NCBI RefSeq assembly: GCF_001905125.1
Contig: NZ_LWLE01000018.1
Span: 1-64,000 of the forward strand
From: Streptomyces sp. TSRI0281
GTDB lineage: Bacteria; Actinomycetota; Actinomycetes; Streptomycetales; Streptomycetaceae
Direction: 5' to 3'
DNA length: 64,000 nucleotides
Part shown: piece after piece, positions 33,521-42,545 of the stretch
Layout of the letters: each line of letters starts with the position of its first letter
Position numbering within the stretch: position 1 is the stretch's first letter
Made by a program: the position numbers and the translations under genes
Notes under the pieces: generated by a model
Told to the model about the DNA's origin: nothing
Databases searched by the model: none
The model's input: the letters and a program-made list of their open reading frames with translations, nothing else

Positions 33521-34246
33521 ATGACGACGGTTACGACGCGCACGGTCGAATACGCGGCTGACGGCCTGACGATGATCGGGCACCTCGCGCTCCCGGCCGG
33601 TGTCGACCGCCGGCCCGCGGTCCTGGTCGGGCCTGAGGGGATGGGGCTCAGCGACGTCGAGCGCCGCCGGGCCGATGTACTCGCTGAGCTGGGATACGTG
33701 GCGCTGGCCTTCGACCTCCACGGCGGGCGCTATTTGGGCGACCCTGAGGAGATGCTTGCCCGTTGCATGCCGCTGCTCGCCGACCCCGACCGGATGCGGG
33801 GCATCGGCCACGCGGCGCTCGACGTGCTCCGCGTCGAGCCGCGGACCGACCCCGATCGGATCGCCGCCGTCGGCTACGGCACCGGGGGCGCAATCGCGCT
33901 GGAACTCGGGCGCGACGGCGTCGACCTGCGCGCGATCGGGACTGTCAACGCACTGACCACCGGCCGACCGGGCGAGGCGGCGCGCATCCGCTGCCCGGTG
34001 TGGGCCGGGGTCGGGTCGGAAGACCCGATCATGCCGCCCGCGCAACGGGACGCGTTCACCGCCGAGATGCAGGCCGCGGGCGTCGACTGGCGCCTCATGG
34101 TCTACGGCGGCGCCTTGCACGCCTTCCACCACCCGCCGGTCGACCACACCGTGGTTCCCGGCGTCGGCTACCACCCACGGCACGCGCAGCGAGCGTGGCG
34201 TGACGTCGTCGACCTGCTCGCCGAGTGCCTGCCCATCACGGAGTGA
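33521..34246 (+). CDS. Dienelactone-hydrolase-family protein lacking the nucleophile Cys
   Basis: 241-residue alpha/beta hydrolase. Family motifs are PAVLVGPEGMGLSD, YVALAFDLHGGRYLGDPEE, the elbow AVGYGTGGAIALELG (residues 117-130), GSEDPIMPPAQ (Asp) and YGGALHAFHHP (His). Dienelactone hydrolases have GYCxGG; here the third position (residue 120) is Gly and the next is Thr, so the catalytic Cys is missing while the Asp and His remain. ATG 33521. It stands alone between transposon remnants. Either the enzyme uses another mechanism, has lost activity, or has become a binding protein. Confidence 0.78.
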   Translation: MTTVTTRTVEYAADGLTMIGHLALPAGVDRRPAVLVGPEGMGLSDVERRRADVLAELGYVALAFDLHGGRYLGDPEEMLARCMPLLADPDRMRGIGHAALDVLRVEPRTDPDRIAAVGYGTGGAIALELGRDGVDLRAIGTVNALTTGRPGEAARIRCPVWAGVGSEDPIMPPAQRDAFTAEMQAAGVDWRLMVYGGALHAFHHPPVDHTVVPGVGYHPRHAQRAWRDVVDLLAECLPITE

Positions 34247-34396
34247 TCTGGTCGACAAACGCGATTCCGGACCGCAAACCAAGCCGGTCGACCGTCACGA
34301 CGCACCAAGCTCGGCCACCCACCACCGGTGCTTACCGGTCGCCACGGCAGGTTTCTGGCGCATTCCGGTCCTGTTCCCTGCCCCAAGTCGTCGCCA

Positions 34397-34816
34397 TCAC
34401 CCCCAGCACGCCAGGGCGGCGGCGTTAATCGCCAGGTGCACAGTGTTGTCAGCAACGCTGACCAGGGCGTCCGCCAGGCCGGACGGCACGGCCACGGGCG
34501 ATCCCTGGTGCTTCTGCGCGTCGGCCCAAGCGACCCGACGCGCTCGCACTTGCGGTGATCGTGGCGACGCACGTTGTCCTGGACCGCTACCGGGCCGTGA
34601 AGTACCTGGTCTGGGTGCGGAACCTGCTGGCCCCTGCGTCGGGGACTGCGTGATCAGCAGGAACGGCGGCCCATACGTGGTGCCATGCACGATCGCGGGC
34701 CACCACCGCTTGGCCTTCTCCATCGCCATCCAGTCCGACTGGATGAGGTAGTCGCCGGCCAGATGTGCCAGCAGGCTCTCGAAGAACAACATCAGGAAGC
34801 CACCGCCTCGGTCCAC
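34397..34816 (-). pseudogene. DUF3307 membrane protein with an inverted middle segment
   Basis: The N-terminal part reads on the minus strand (LLAHLAGDYLIQSDWMAMEK, RWWPAIVHGTTYGPPFLLIT, 34800-34650) and so does the C-terminal part (SGLADALVSVADNTVHLAIN, 34490-34410). The part expected between them, LAVIVATHVVLDRYRAVKYL then VWVRNLLAP, is found on the plus strand at about 34548-34635. CCCGACGC (34534-34541) and GCGTCGGG (34636-34643) flank that block as a perfect inverted repeat. Turning the block back gives the right order, although one or two bases must also be changed to keep phase. The gene is inactive. Confidence 0.65.
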
Positions 34817-35105
34817 GACACCTGTCGCTCACCCAACGACCGCGGACACACGCGCCTGAGCTGCACGATCATCGTGCTTCCCGGACTCGAACTTCGAGCA
34901 ACCCCGAGAGAAAGGCAATGGGGCAGGCACGCCCTGCGGCCATCGGTGCCGTGGGTGGACGTCGTCTTGGTGGTCGGGTCCTTGTAGGTGACCGGGTGGT
35001 CGTCGGAGGCGCCCTTCACCTGGGCACAGAAGTCCGACTGGATCCAGAAGTCGCCGAGCTTGCTGGCGGTGCGGGTCAGTCCGGGGTCCCGTCGGTAATG
35101 CTCCA
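34792..35105 (-). pseudogene. Second DUF3307-like fragment
   Basis: Minus-strand reading gives ASKLGDFWIQSDFCAQVKGA and later GRRACLPHCLSL, the N-terminal pattern of phage-type DUF3307 proteins (xLGDxWIQxDxxAxxK). No membrane part follows before the neighbouring remnant starts. Low certainty. Confidence 0.35.
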
Positions 35106-35198
35106 GGATTGAACGCTAAGGAATGATCATGATCTGAGGGGTCTCGGTTCGGTGACCCCGGGGGTTGGCGGGGCTTCCGTTGCCTAGCGTCACCGCAT

Positions 35199-35700
35199 GT
35201 GACTGTTGAGTACCTGCCAGAAGAGCAAATGGCCCGTTACGGGCGTTTGTTGGAGAGCCGTCGGTCCAGGAGTTGGAGGAGTTCTTCCGGCTGGACGCGG
35301 CTGCGATGGAGCAGGCGGCGGCCAAGCACGGCCCCACAACCGGCCTGGCTGGGCGGTGCAGTGGGGCACGGTGCGGATGCTCGGCACCTTCTTGTCTGCG
35401 CCGGCCGATGTGCCGCCGGGGGTAGCCACGTTCGTCGCGGAACAGCTGGGGATCGACGACGCCTCGTGTCTCAAACTGTATCCGGAACGACTGCCGACCC
35501 AGCACGAGCATGCCCGCGAGATCCGCAAGCTGCTGAGGATCCGCGATTTCGACGACGGTGACCTGCAGCTGCGCCAGCACATAGCCGGGCGGGTGTGGGT
35601 GTCGAACGACGGGCCGCGGGCACTGTTCGACCGGGCGGTGACGTGGCTGCTGCGTAACAGGGTGCTGCTGCCGGGACTCACACCGCTGGGCTACCAGGTC
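35199..35700 (+). pseudogene. Tn3-family transposase fragment (DUF4158 N-terminal domain)
   Basis: Starts GTG 35199 (VTVEYLPEEQMARYGRLLE), shifts frame near 35260 (PSVQELEEFFRLDAAAMEQA) and again near 35335, then continues as WAVQWGTVRMLGTFLSAP, CLKLYPERLPTQHEHAREI and VWVSNDGPRALFDRAVTWLL to about 35700. This is the first fifth of a Tn3 TnpA, which is about 1000 residues when complete. The sequence ends by running into the 3' end of an MFS gene on the other strand. Confidence 0.75.
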
Positions 35701-36855
35701 GCCGAGGTCCGGAAGGGCGAGCAGAGGCCGTTGACAGCAAGGATCGCGCACGCGCCCACTCCGATGTGACCGATCAGCGCTGCGGCCATGGCGGGACCGA
35801 GGGCTGTGACCTGGGCCAAGACAAGATAGCCGAACCCGAAGAGTGCCAGAGCGGCTCCGGCTGCGTGCAGTCTCCGGCGCATCGACCCAGCGACGAGCCG
35901 TCGGCCGAGAAAGGGACCGAGTACGGCGCCGAACCCTTGTGCCAGATAAAGGACCCCGACACCGGCGTCGCCGACGTGAAAGCGGTCGAGGGCGTACACA
36001 GGCAACAGCCGACCATGCCGTAGCAGAGGCGCAGTCCCACGGTCAGCCACAGAAAGGCGGACACTACCGGGGTGGACCGTACGAAGGTCCAGAGTTCGGC
36101 CGTATCGGCCCGCATCCGGATCCGACGAGTCGTCATCGCCTTGGAAAGCGGCTGCCTGACCCTCGCAATGAGGAGTGTGGAGATGGCGAAGGACGCACCG
36201 TCAATAACGAGGGTCGCCGAGGCGCCCCATGCCGCGGAGACGACGCCTCCCAGGCCGGCTCCCACCAGCAGGCCCGCCGAGTACAGGCTTCCGAGCGCGG
36301 TTTGTGCCAGTGGGAGTTCACGGGAGGTGACGAGGTTCGGCAGGGCGGCCTCGGGGATGGGGCTCGCCATGGCGGCGGCGATGGACAGCCCTGCCAGGCG
36401 GCCAAGGGCTAGTGGGACAGACTGGGTGTGAAAGGCAACCAGCAGGCCAACGACCGGAATGATCGCGCCCAGGTCACACGCGATGCGCAGGCGTTGCCGG
36501 TCGAACCTGTCGGTGAGCGGACCGATCAGTGCAGCAGCACAACTCCGGGGAGGGAGTTGACTGCGAACAGCAGCGCTGTCCAGCCTGCCGAGCCCGTATG
36601 ACGGTAGACGAAGCTGCTGAGGGCGACAAAAGTGAACCAGTCACCGGTCAGGCTGAGAGCGGAAGCGCAGAAGAGGCGTCGGAAGTCGGCGTTGTCACGC
36701 AGGAGCGCGACAAAACTTCCGTAAGGACGGCGTCGAGCGAAGAGCACCAGTGACTCCAGCAGTGTGACGTCCCGGACGATGACCGGGACGAACGACGGGA
36801 TGACGTCGTGTGTGCCCCGCAGCTTGCGGAGGGCCACGGAGTGATCGCTGGTCAA
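35700..36855 (-). pseudogene. MFS transporter broken by frameshifts and truncated
   Basis: Minus-strand pieces are collinear: RRPYGSFVALLRDNADFRRL and SLTGDWFTFVALSSFVYRHT (36855-36526), PIPEAALPNLVTSRELPLAQ and QTALGSLYSAGLLVGAGLGG (36370-36020), then VYALDRFHVGDAGVGVLYLA and LGPFLGRRLVAGSMRRRLH (36020-35700). Shifts near 36530 and 36018 separate them, and the last transmembrane segments are lost where the Tn3 fragment begins. The type is an MFS of the EntS/MefA-like group, to judge from the N-terminus. Confidence 0.7.
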
Positions 36856-36973
36856 TCACAGAGGTGATGCATGACGGGCATCGTACGGGTGATGCCTCGT
36901 TCACGGCCGGAGACGGCCAGAACGGGGTCCCAGTTGTTCTCGCCGAAAACAACGCTAAGGACTGAGTCGCAGG

Positions 36974-37633
36974 TCAGGCAGTGGGCTCCAGGGCGGCCGT
37001 GGCTGTCTGCTCGTCGTGCTCGCGCAGCATGCGCATGACCGTGGGCGGGGCCGGGTGCTGGCCTCGCTTCCTGCCGGTGCGGGTGACGAGGCGGGTGGCG
37101 ATCTCGCGCAGGGAGAGGTGTTCGTCGTCGCGCAGGCGCGGGGCGGTGGCGAGCATGTCCTCGTCGGAGACCTTGACGCCGCCGATCGTCTTGCCCTTGG
37201 TGCGGGCGGTTTCCTGGCCTTCGAGGGTCTTGTCGCGGATGTAGTCGCGTTCGGATTCCGCCATGGCGGCGAAGAAGGCGAACAGGGCGGCGCCGTGGCC
37301 GGCCGGGTCGTGCTTGCCCGCCAGGGGGCCGGTGAAGAACTCCAGCTCGATCTCGCCGTCCCGCAGTTCCTCTGCGACTTTCAGCAGTTCCAGGGCGCCG
37401 CGTCCCAGGCGCTTCATCTCGTGCACCACAGGGGTGACCTTCGCGCCCAGTGAGCGGTACTCGCGGGCCTCAGCCAGGGCGGCCTTCATCTCGGGGCGTT
37501 CCCGGGCCCGGGTGCTGATCTGTTCCTGGAACAGACGGTGCACGCCGGAGGCTTCGAGGGCGTCGATCTGGGACTGGATCTCCTGTGTGCGGCTGAAGAC
37601 GCGGGCGTACGCGAGGCGGACCTCCATCGGCAT
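36974..37633 (-). CDS. Serine recombinase (resolvase) with Phe at the catalytic Ser position
   Basis: About 219 residues from ATG 37633. The N-terminal resolvase domain reads RLAYARVFSRTQEIQSQIDA. Relatives have RVSTRTQE, so the nucleophilic Ser is Phe (codon TTC, 37597-37595), with Ser at the next place. VVHEMKRLGRGALELLKVAE, AAMAESERDYIRDKTLEGQE and the C-terminal HTH (HLSLREIATRLVTRTGRK) are well preserved. The longer open frame to 37825 has no resolvase similarity. Family members cut and rejoin DNA at res sites through a 5'-phosphoserine; activity here is doubtful unless the adjacent Ser substitutes. Confidence 0.75.
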   Translation of the reverse strand: MPMEVRLAYARVFSRTQEIQSQIDALEASGVHRLFQEQISTRARERPEMKAALAEAREYRSLGAKVTPVVHEMKRLGRGALELLKVAEELRDGEIELEFFTGPLAGKHDPAGHGAALFAFFAAMAESERDYIRDKTLEGQETARTKGKTIGGVKVSDEDMLATAPRLRDDEHLSLREIATRLVTRTGRKRGQHPAPPTVMRMLREHDEQTATAALEPTA

Positions 37634-37892
37634 GGCCGGCGCCGCGAGTTTCTGCACCGGCAGGGCCGTCCAGGCGGCGCCGGGGTGCCGTACGGCCGGG
37701 ATGGCGACGTGGAGTTCGGAGCGGAGCGCGGGGACGAGCTGGAAGCGGGCAGTGTGGTACTTGAGTGCGACCTTGCCGGACGTGGTGCGGCAGGGCGAGC
37801 CCGCTGGGGCCTGGCAGGTGGACATCGGGCAGGCTTACGACTCGACGAGCCGGTACGGATCGGTGATCACGCCGAGATCGTTGCAGGAGTGC

Positions 37893-37930
37893 GTTTCACC
37901 GTTCAAGGGGAAGGAAACGACCGGTGAAAC
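37893..37930. repeat. GTTTCACCG/CGGTGAAAC inverted repeat upstream of the recombinase
   Basis: GTTTCACCG (37893-37901) and CGGTGAAAC (37922-37930) are perfect complements 20 bases apart. TGAAAC recurs at 37967-37972 and 37985-37990 in the same orientation. Location upstream of a resolvase gene suggests a res-type site. Confidence 0.4.
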
Positions 37931-38205
37931 AAAATCACCTGCGGCGATGCCGTCGGCGCCCGGTGTTGAAACGGGGGTCACCTATGAAACACGCTGTACT
38001 ACGACGAACGCCGCCAGAACTCCGAGTTCGAGGTCGTGGTCATGGACGCGGCAGCCTGCGGCGAGCTGACGAGCAGGCAGCACCAGGGGTCGTCGGGTGA
38101 CCCTTGAGCGCTTGAGGTGGCCCGGCTCAGCGTTCTGGGTGGCCCACAGGTCACGCGGAGTCCTTGGCAGGGTCCGCTGTCACTGGCTCCGCTTATGGTC
38201 TGGGC

Positions 38206-38895
38206 ATGATTGATCTGCAGTGGAGCGGTGTCCGTCAGCGAGTGGGCGCCTTGGGCGCCCTACCGGCGAGCAGCAGGGTGTTCGGATCGCACGGGCACAG
38301 GTGGGTTCTGGAAGACCCCTTGGCCGACGACGGGCTCGCCGAGCTCGAAGCACAGATAGGCGTGCGGTTGCCGGATGAGTACCGAAGCTTCCTCATCTGC
38401 GTCGGTGCCGGCGGCGCGGGTCCCGCATACGGCCTCTTTCCCGTTCGCCGCGTGCAAGGCCGCTGGCGCTGGGAAGGGGACGGTGCCGACCTGGCCGATC
38501 TATCCATGCTCGCCCGGCCCTTTCCCGGCCACGGACCGGATCCCGGAGACCGCGACGCACTTCTCGCCGTACGCCCTGAAGAAGAGAACTTCAATGAGAT
38601 CGAGGAATTCGACGACGCCATCGAAGCGTGGGACGAACACTGGGAAGCCCTGCTGTTCGCCCCCGAGCGCACCGCCGGCGCCATCGTGATCTCCCACCTC
38701 GGCTGCGCCCAGAGGGAGTGGCTGGTCATCAGCGGCATCCATCAGGGCACCATCTGGTCCGACTGGCGGGCAGACGACGGCGACCTGGTCCCCCTCCGCG
38801 ACCAGGCCGACAAGCCGGTCACATTCACTCGCTGGTACATCGACTGGCTGCAGAAGGCCGAGCTCACCGCCCACCAAACATCTACGAACGTCTGA
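38206..38895 (+). CDS. SMI1/KNR4-family protein (likely immunity protein)
   Basis: 229 residues from ATG 38206. GLAELEAQIGVRLPDEYRSF followed by GAGGAGPAYGLFPVRR is the SMI1/KNR4 (SUKH) signature. Later WEALLFAPERTAGAIVISHL and REWLVISGIHQGTIWSDWRA complete the fold. SUKH proteins commonly neutralise polymorphic or contact-dependent toxins; no toxin gene is seen nearby. An 80-base piece of its 5' part is duplicated at 28678-28757. Confidence 0.8.
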   Translation: MIDLQWSGVRQRVGALGALPASSRVFGSHGHRWVLEDPLADDGLAELEAQIGVRLPDEYRSFLICVGAGGAGPAYGLFPVRRVQGRWRWEGDGADLADLSMLARPFPGHGPDPGDRDALLAVRPEEENFNEIEEFDDAIEAWDEHWEALLFAPERTAGAIVISHLGCAQREWLVISGIHQGTIWSDWRADDGDLVPLRDQADKPVTFTRWYIDWLQKAELTAHQTSTNV

Positions 38896-39132
38896 CCTCT
38901 GCATGGCGTGCAGAGCACTGTCGTAGACAGGATCTCGCTGAGCTGGCCGCCCTGCAGTCTCACACGCGGTCAGATCTCCGAAGCCCGCGCCAGACCGTGC
39001 GCGACACCGCTTGCGCGCCTACCCCAAACTGTCCCTCTGCGACACGAGAAACCCTGATTCCGCCAGCTGCAAGGCCGGGGCTGGATTAGGACGTGTTTGA
39101 GATGTCGATCAAGGTCGTGAAACGATCTTCAG

Positions 39133-39813
39133 ATGTCTCGTGGCGATCTGACGGTTGCACAGTGGGAGCGGCTGGAAGCGGTGTTGCCGCTGATACCGAA
39201 GATGGGCCGGCCTCCGAGGGATCGGCGGCAGGTCTTCGACGGGATCTGGTGGCGGGCCCGGACCGGCTCGCCTTGGCGGGACCTGCCCGAGCGATACGGC
39301 CCCTGGGAGACGGCGTATGCGGTGTTCCGGCGATGGCAGATCGACGAAACATGGGCCCGCGTCCTGAAGAAGTTGCAGGTCAAGGCAGACGCAGACGGGA
39401 TCATCGAGTGGGAAGTCTCGCGGACCTCGTCACCGACGCCCTCGCGGCGGCAGTCCGCACCCGTGGCAGCCTCGCCGGATCGATCATGCACACCGACCAC
39501 GGAGCCCAGTACACGAGCAGAGCCTTCGCCCGAGCCTGCAGGTCAGCAGGTCAGCAGGGGTTCGACGAAGCATGAGCACGGTCGGGTCCAGCGCGGACAA
39601 CGCACTCGCCGAGCCTTCAACGCAATCTTTAAACGCGAGACCCCGCAAGGGCGAAAGAGCTGGCCAAACGAGCGTGAGGCCCGACTCGACGCCTTCAGAC
39701 GGCTCCACCGCTACAACACCCGACGCCGACACTCCCGCCTCGGACAACGATCACCAATCGCCTTCGAGAACGCCTTCCACCTCGCGCCAACTACGCTGGC
39801 ACCAGCCGCATAA
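39133..39813 (+). pseudogene. IS5 orfA fused to a decayed IS3 orfB end
   Basis: Residues 1-95 (MSRGDLTVAQWERLEAVLPL, FDGIWWRARTGSPWRDLPER) are the first half of an IS5-group transposase. From about 39415 the sequence is the 3' part of an IS3-family orfB (SIMHTDHGAQYTSRAFARAC, then in another frame FKRETPQGRKSWPNEREARL and YNTRRRHSRLGQRSPIAFEN), itself frameshifted twice. The junction near 39415 is a fusion of two different insertion sequences. Not functional. Confidence 0.75.
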
Positions 39814-39954
39814 CCCGTGTCCAGGATTCGGGGTCAAGGCCAGTCCGCGGCCTGTCCAGCAGTCAGGACGAACCCAACGGGCGGCACTTGCGGTCGGCGG
39901 CGAGGTGCACCTTGCTTGTCAGGCGGCTCCTCGGTCGTCCGGTCAACGCGACTT

Positions 39955-40453
39955 TCAGTCGGAGCTGGCGACGGCGCCGGACTTGTCGCCGTTCCTCTCG
40001 TGCCGGACCGTCTCCGGTGTCCAGCCCGGCTTGTTCCTCCGGACCGCCCCCTTTTGCCGGGCCTTCTCCTCCTCGGCTGCGGCCTTCTCCAGGGCGGCGG
40101 GCGTGTCGGATTCGAGGCGCGTCCCAGCAGCGTCGTGGTGGGCCCTGGCGGTGGTGGAGTCCACGCTGACCAGGGACAAGTCCACCTCGCCCCGCGTCGC
40201 GGCTTCAGCGATCAGACCCTCCAGGAGGGCCTCGAAGACTCCGGCGTCCCTCCACTGCCGGAAGCGCTTGTGGACAGTCGACCAAGCACCGAACTCCTTC
40301 GGCATCTCCCGCCACTGCCCCGCCGTCCTGAAGCGCCGGATCACACCCTCGAACTGCTGACGCAGCCGCCCGGGGAGTACGGGCCGTCCCGCCGACCGGA
40401 AGGTACGGCTCGATGAACTCCCACTCCGGGTCTGTCAGCTGCACTCGCGTCAC
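39955..40453 (-). pseudogene. IS5-family transposase, frameshifted and 3'-truncated
   Basis: GTG 40453 (VQLTDPEWEFIEPYLPVGG). After a shift near 40370 the frame continues VIRRFRTAGQWREMPKEFGA, WSTVHKRFRQWRDAGVFEAL and DLSLVSVDSTTARAHHDAAG (first Asp of the DDE triad). The frame is lost before the second catalytic Asp; degenerate sequence follows to about 39830. Inactive. Confidence 0.75.
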
Positions 40454-40932
40454 GCACGACGATCTACCCGATCAGGCTCCGCCAAGAAACCGAATCCGGC
40501 AGATTGATCACAACCCGATACGCGCCCGAGACGACCCTGCAGCAGCCCTCAGGGTCAAGGTGGCCTTGCTGCCTGAGGCGCCGGGGCCGCCCTGCGGATG
40601 TCATGGCGCGGCCGGCCCCGGCGCGTTCGGACACCGCCCGGACGGCGGAACGTCATTCATCCGCTACAAGCACCGCGCGGGGAGCGTGATCGAGTCTGCA
40701 GGAGGCATCAGGTCGTCACGCTCAACGTCGAGTGCGCATCGTTCGACGAGATCGTGCAGCAGGACGAGCTGTGCGGCGTGTCCGACGTGGATGGGGCTCG
40801 TCCGAGTGTTCGGCGAAGATCGCGACCATCATCCCGAGACCCGATCGAGCGCGCTGTCGGCTCCCGGGACCGCGACCAGGTCCTGGGAGCCGGCGTCCGG
40901 ACTGGGCGCGAACAGACCGGCGATGCACACTG
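40454..40932. other. Gap without a supported gene
   Basis: About 480 bases between the IS5 remnant and the SDR gene. Short frames exist on both strands but none has a credible start, ribosome site or recognisable motif. Probably decayed DNA at the edge of the mobile region. Confidence 0.4.
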
Positions 40933-41739
40933 CTACAGCGCCACCACCCAGCCGCCGTCGACCGTCAGCGTGTGGCCGGTCACGTACGCGGACGCCGCCG
41001 AAGCCAGGTAAACCACGGCACCACCGAGATCACTGGGCTCACCGATGCGCCCGAGCGGGATGTGGGTGTCCACGAGCCGGTGCTCCTCCGCCAGATCGGG
41101 CACGAGGTCGGCGGTCATTGCGGTACGCATGTAGCCGGGTGCGATGGCATTGACCCTGATGCCGTGCCGCCCCCATTCGTACGCCATATTCTTGGTGACC
41201 TGGACAACGGCGGCTTTGGACGCGTCATACACGGAAGAACGTTCACCGTCGACCACGAGGCCGCCGATGGAAGCAAGGTTGATGATCCGTCCGCCTCCGC
41301 GTTTCCGCATGGCACGCGCCGCGCGTTGCGCGGTGAAGTAGGTGCCGCGCAGGTTGACGGAGAGCATGGTGTCGAACTCTTCGAGAGTGGCCTCCAGGGC
41401 GCTGTTGCGCAAGGAGACGCCCGCGTTATTCACCAGGACGTCTGGGCTGTCCCCGCATGCTTCCAAGGCGTCGAACGCGGCATCGATACTGCTCGATCCC
41501 GCGGCGTCGAGTTCCAGGGGGGAACAGTCGATCGCATGCTCCCTGAGGGACACGCACGTCTCCTCGGCAGCCTCGGGGTCGAGGTCGGAGACGATGACTC
41601 GGGCGCCCGCCGTGCCCAGTGCGAGGCACTGGGCACGGCCCAGTCCGCCGGCGGCACCTGTGACGAGGGCGGTCTGTCCGGCCAGTGAGAAGCAACTGAA
41701 TGGGGTAGCGGAGGGGAAGGTGATGTGATCGGCCGGCAT
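40933..41739 (-). CDS. Short-chain dehydrogenase/reductase
   Basis: 268-residue classical SDR. The NAD(P) motif ALVTGAAGGLGRAQCLAL is near residues 25-42, with SDLDP after beta-2 (Asp favours NAD). DVLVNNAGVS, the catalytic Ser in INLASIGG and the YDASKAAVVQ Tyr/Lys pair follow, then NAIAPGYMRTAM and the C-terminal VDGGW. It oxidises or reduces a hydroxy/keto group. It lies with a GntR regulator and, further upstream, an acetoacetate decarboxylase-like gene and an importer on the same strand, so a role in breakdown of an imported compound is likely. Confidence 0.92.
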   Translation of the reverse strand: MPADHITFPSATPFSCFSLAGQTALVTGAAGGLGRAQCLALGTAGARVIVSDLDPEAAEETCVSLREHAIDCSPLELDAAGSSSIDAAFDALEACGDSPDVLVNNAGVSLRNSALEATLEEFDTMLSVNLRGTYFTAQRAARAMRKRGGGRIINLASIGGLVVDGERSSVYDASKAAVVQVTKNMAYEWGRHGIRVNAIAPGYMRTAMTADLVPDLAEEHRLVDTHIPLGRIGEPSDLGGAVVYLASAASAYVTGHTLTVDGGWVVAL

Positions 41740-41783
41740 GGAAACGCTCCTCGCATTGGGCCGGGCGAGACGGTGGGAGCTGG

Positions 41784-42473
41784 CTACAGCCCGTAGTCGG
41801 TCAGGATCCGCACGACCTTCTGGGAGTCGTGCAGTACGTGGTCACGGATGTGCGCGGAAGCGGCCTCGGCGTCCTGCCGGATGATGGCCTCGGCCAGCGG
41901 TCGGTGGTCGACGGCGGTACCGCCGGGAGACTTCACGACCTTCGAGCAGAAGTACCACTGCCGCAGCGCGAGGTTGAAGTGGATCTCGGCGGTGGCCGAA
42001 AGGTCCTCGTTGCGGGTCATCGCGTACATCGCCCGGTGGAACGTGGCGTCCAGGTCGATGCGCTCCTGGAGGTTGGTGGTCTCCGCCTGCTGCTCGGCAA
42101 GGGCCAGCAGGTGCTGTTTCTCCGCGTCCGAGCCCCTTCGGCAGGCCAGAGTCGCGGCGAGCCCTTCGAGTTCCAGCCTGAGTTCGGTCACGGACCGGGA
42201 GTTCTTGAGGGCGATGTCGGTGGCGTAGGTTCCGCTGCGGGGGTAGACCACCACGAGCCGCTCGAAAGTGAGTCGTCTGATCGCCTCGCGCACGGGCGTT
42301 GTCCCGAAGCCGAGGCTTCTGCGCAGTTCCGGCTCGCTGAGTCGGTCCCCGGGCATGATCTCGCAGAGCACGAGGCGCGAGCACAAGGTGTTGTAGGCCG
42401 AGGCGCTGAGCAGATTCGGAGCGGATGCCTCGCCGTCGGCCGTTGAATCGCCGACGACTGTTACAGAACGCAC
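41784..42473 (-). CDS. GntR/FadR-type (FCD) transcriptional regulator
   Basis: 229 residues from GTG 42473 with GAGAGG upstream. The winged helix-turn-helix (SRLVLCEIMPGDRLSEPELR, GTTPVREAIRRLTFERLVVV) is followed by an FCD ligand domain with the metal/ligand residues in DLDATFHRAMYAMTRN and HRPLAEAIIRQDAEAASAHI. FCD regulators respond to organic acids or amino-acid breakdown products. It probably controls the surrounding SDR, decarboxylase-like and transporter genes. Confidence 0.9.
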   Translation of the reverse strand: MRSVTVVGDSTADGEASAPNLLSASAYNTLCSRLVLCEIMPGDRLSEPELRRSLGFGTTPVREAIRRLTFERLVVVYPRSGTYATDIALKNSRSVTELRLELEGLAATLACRRGSDAEKQHLLALAEQQAETTNLQERIDLDATFHRAMYAMTRNEDLSATAEIHFNLALRQWYFCSKVVKSPGGTAVDHRPLAEAIIRQDAEAASAHIRDHVLHDSQKVVRILTDYGL

Positions 42474-42545
42474 CGGGCAACCTCTCTGTGTGTGTGGCGT
42501 CAACGGCAGGACCATTGACGCCGTGGGCAGTTGGCTGTGAGCAGG

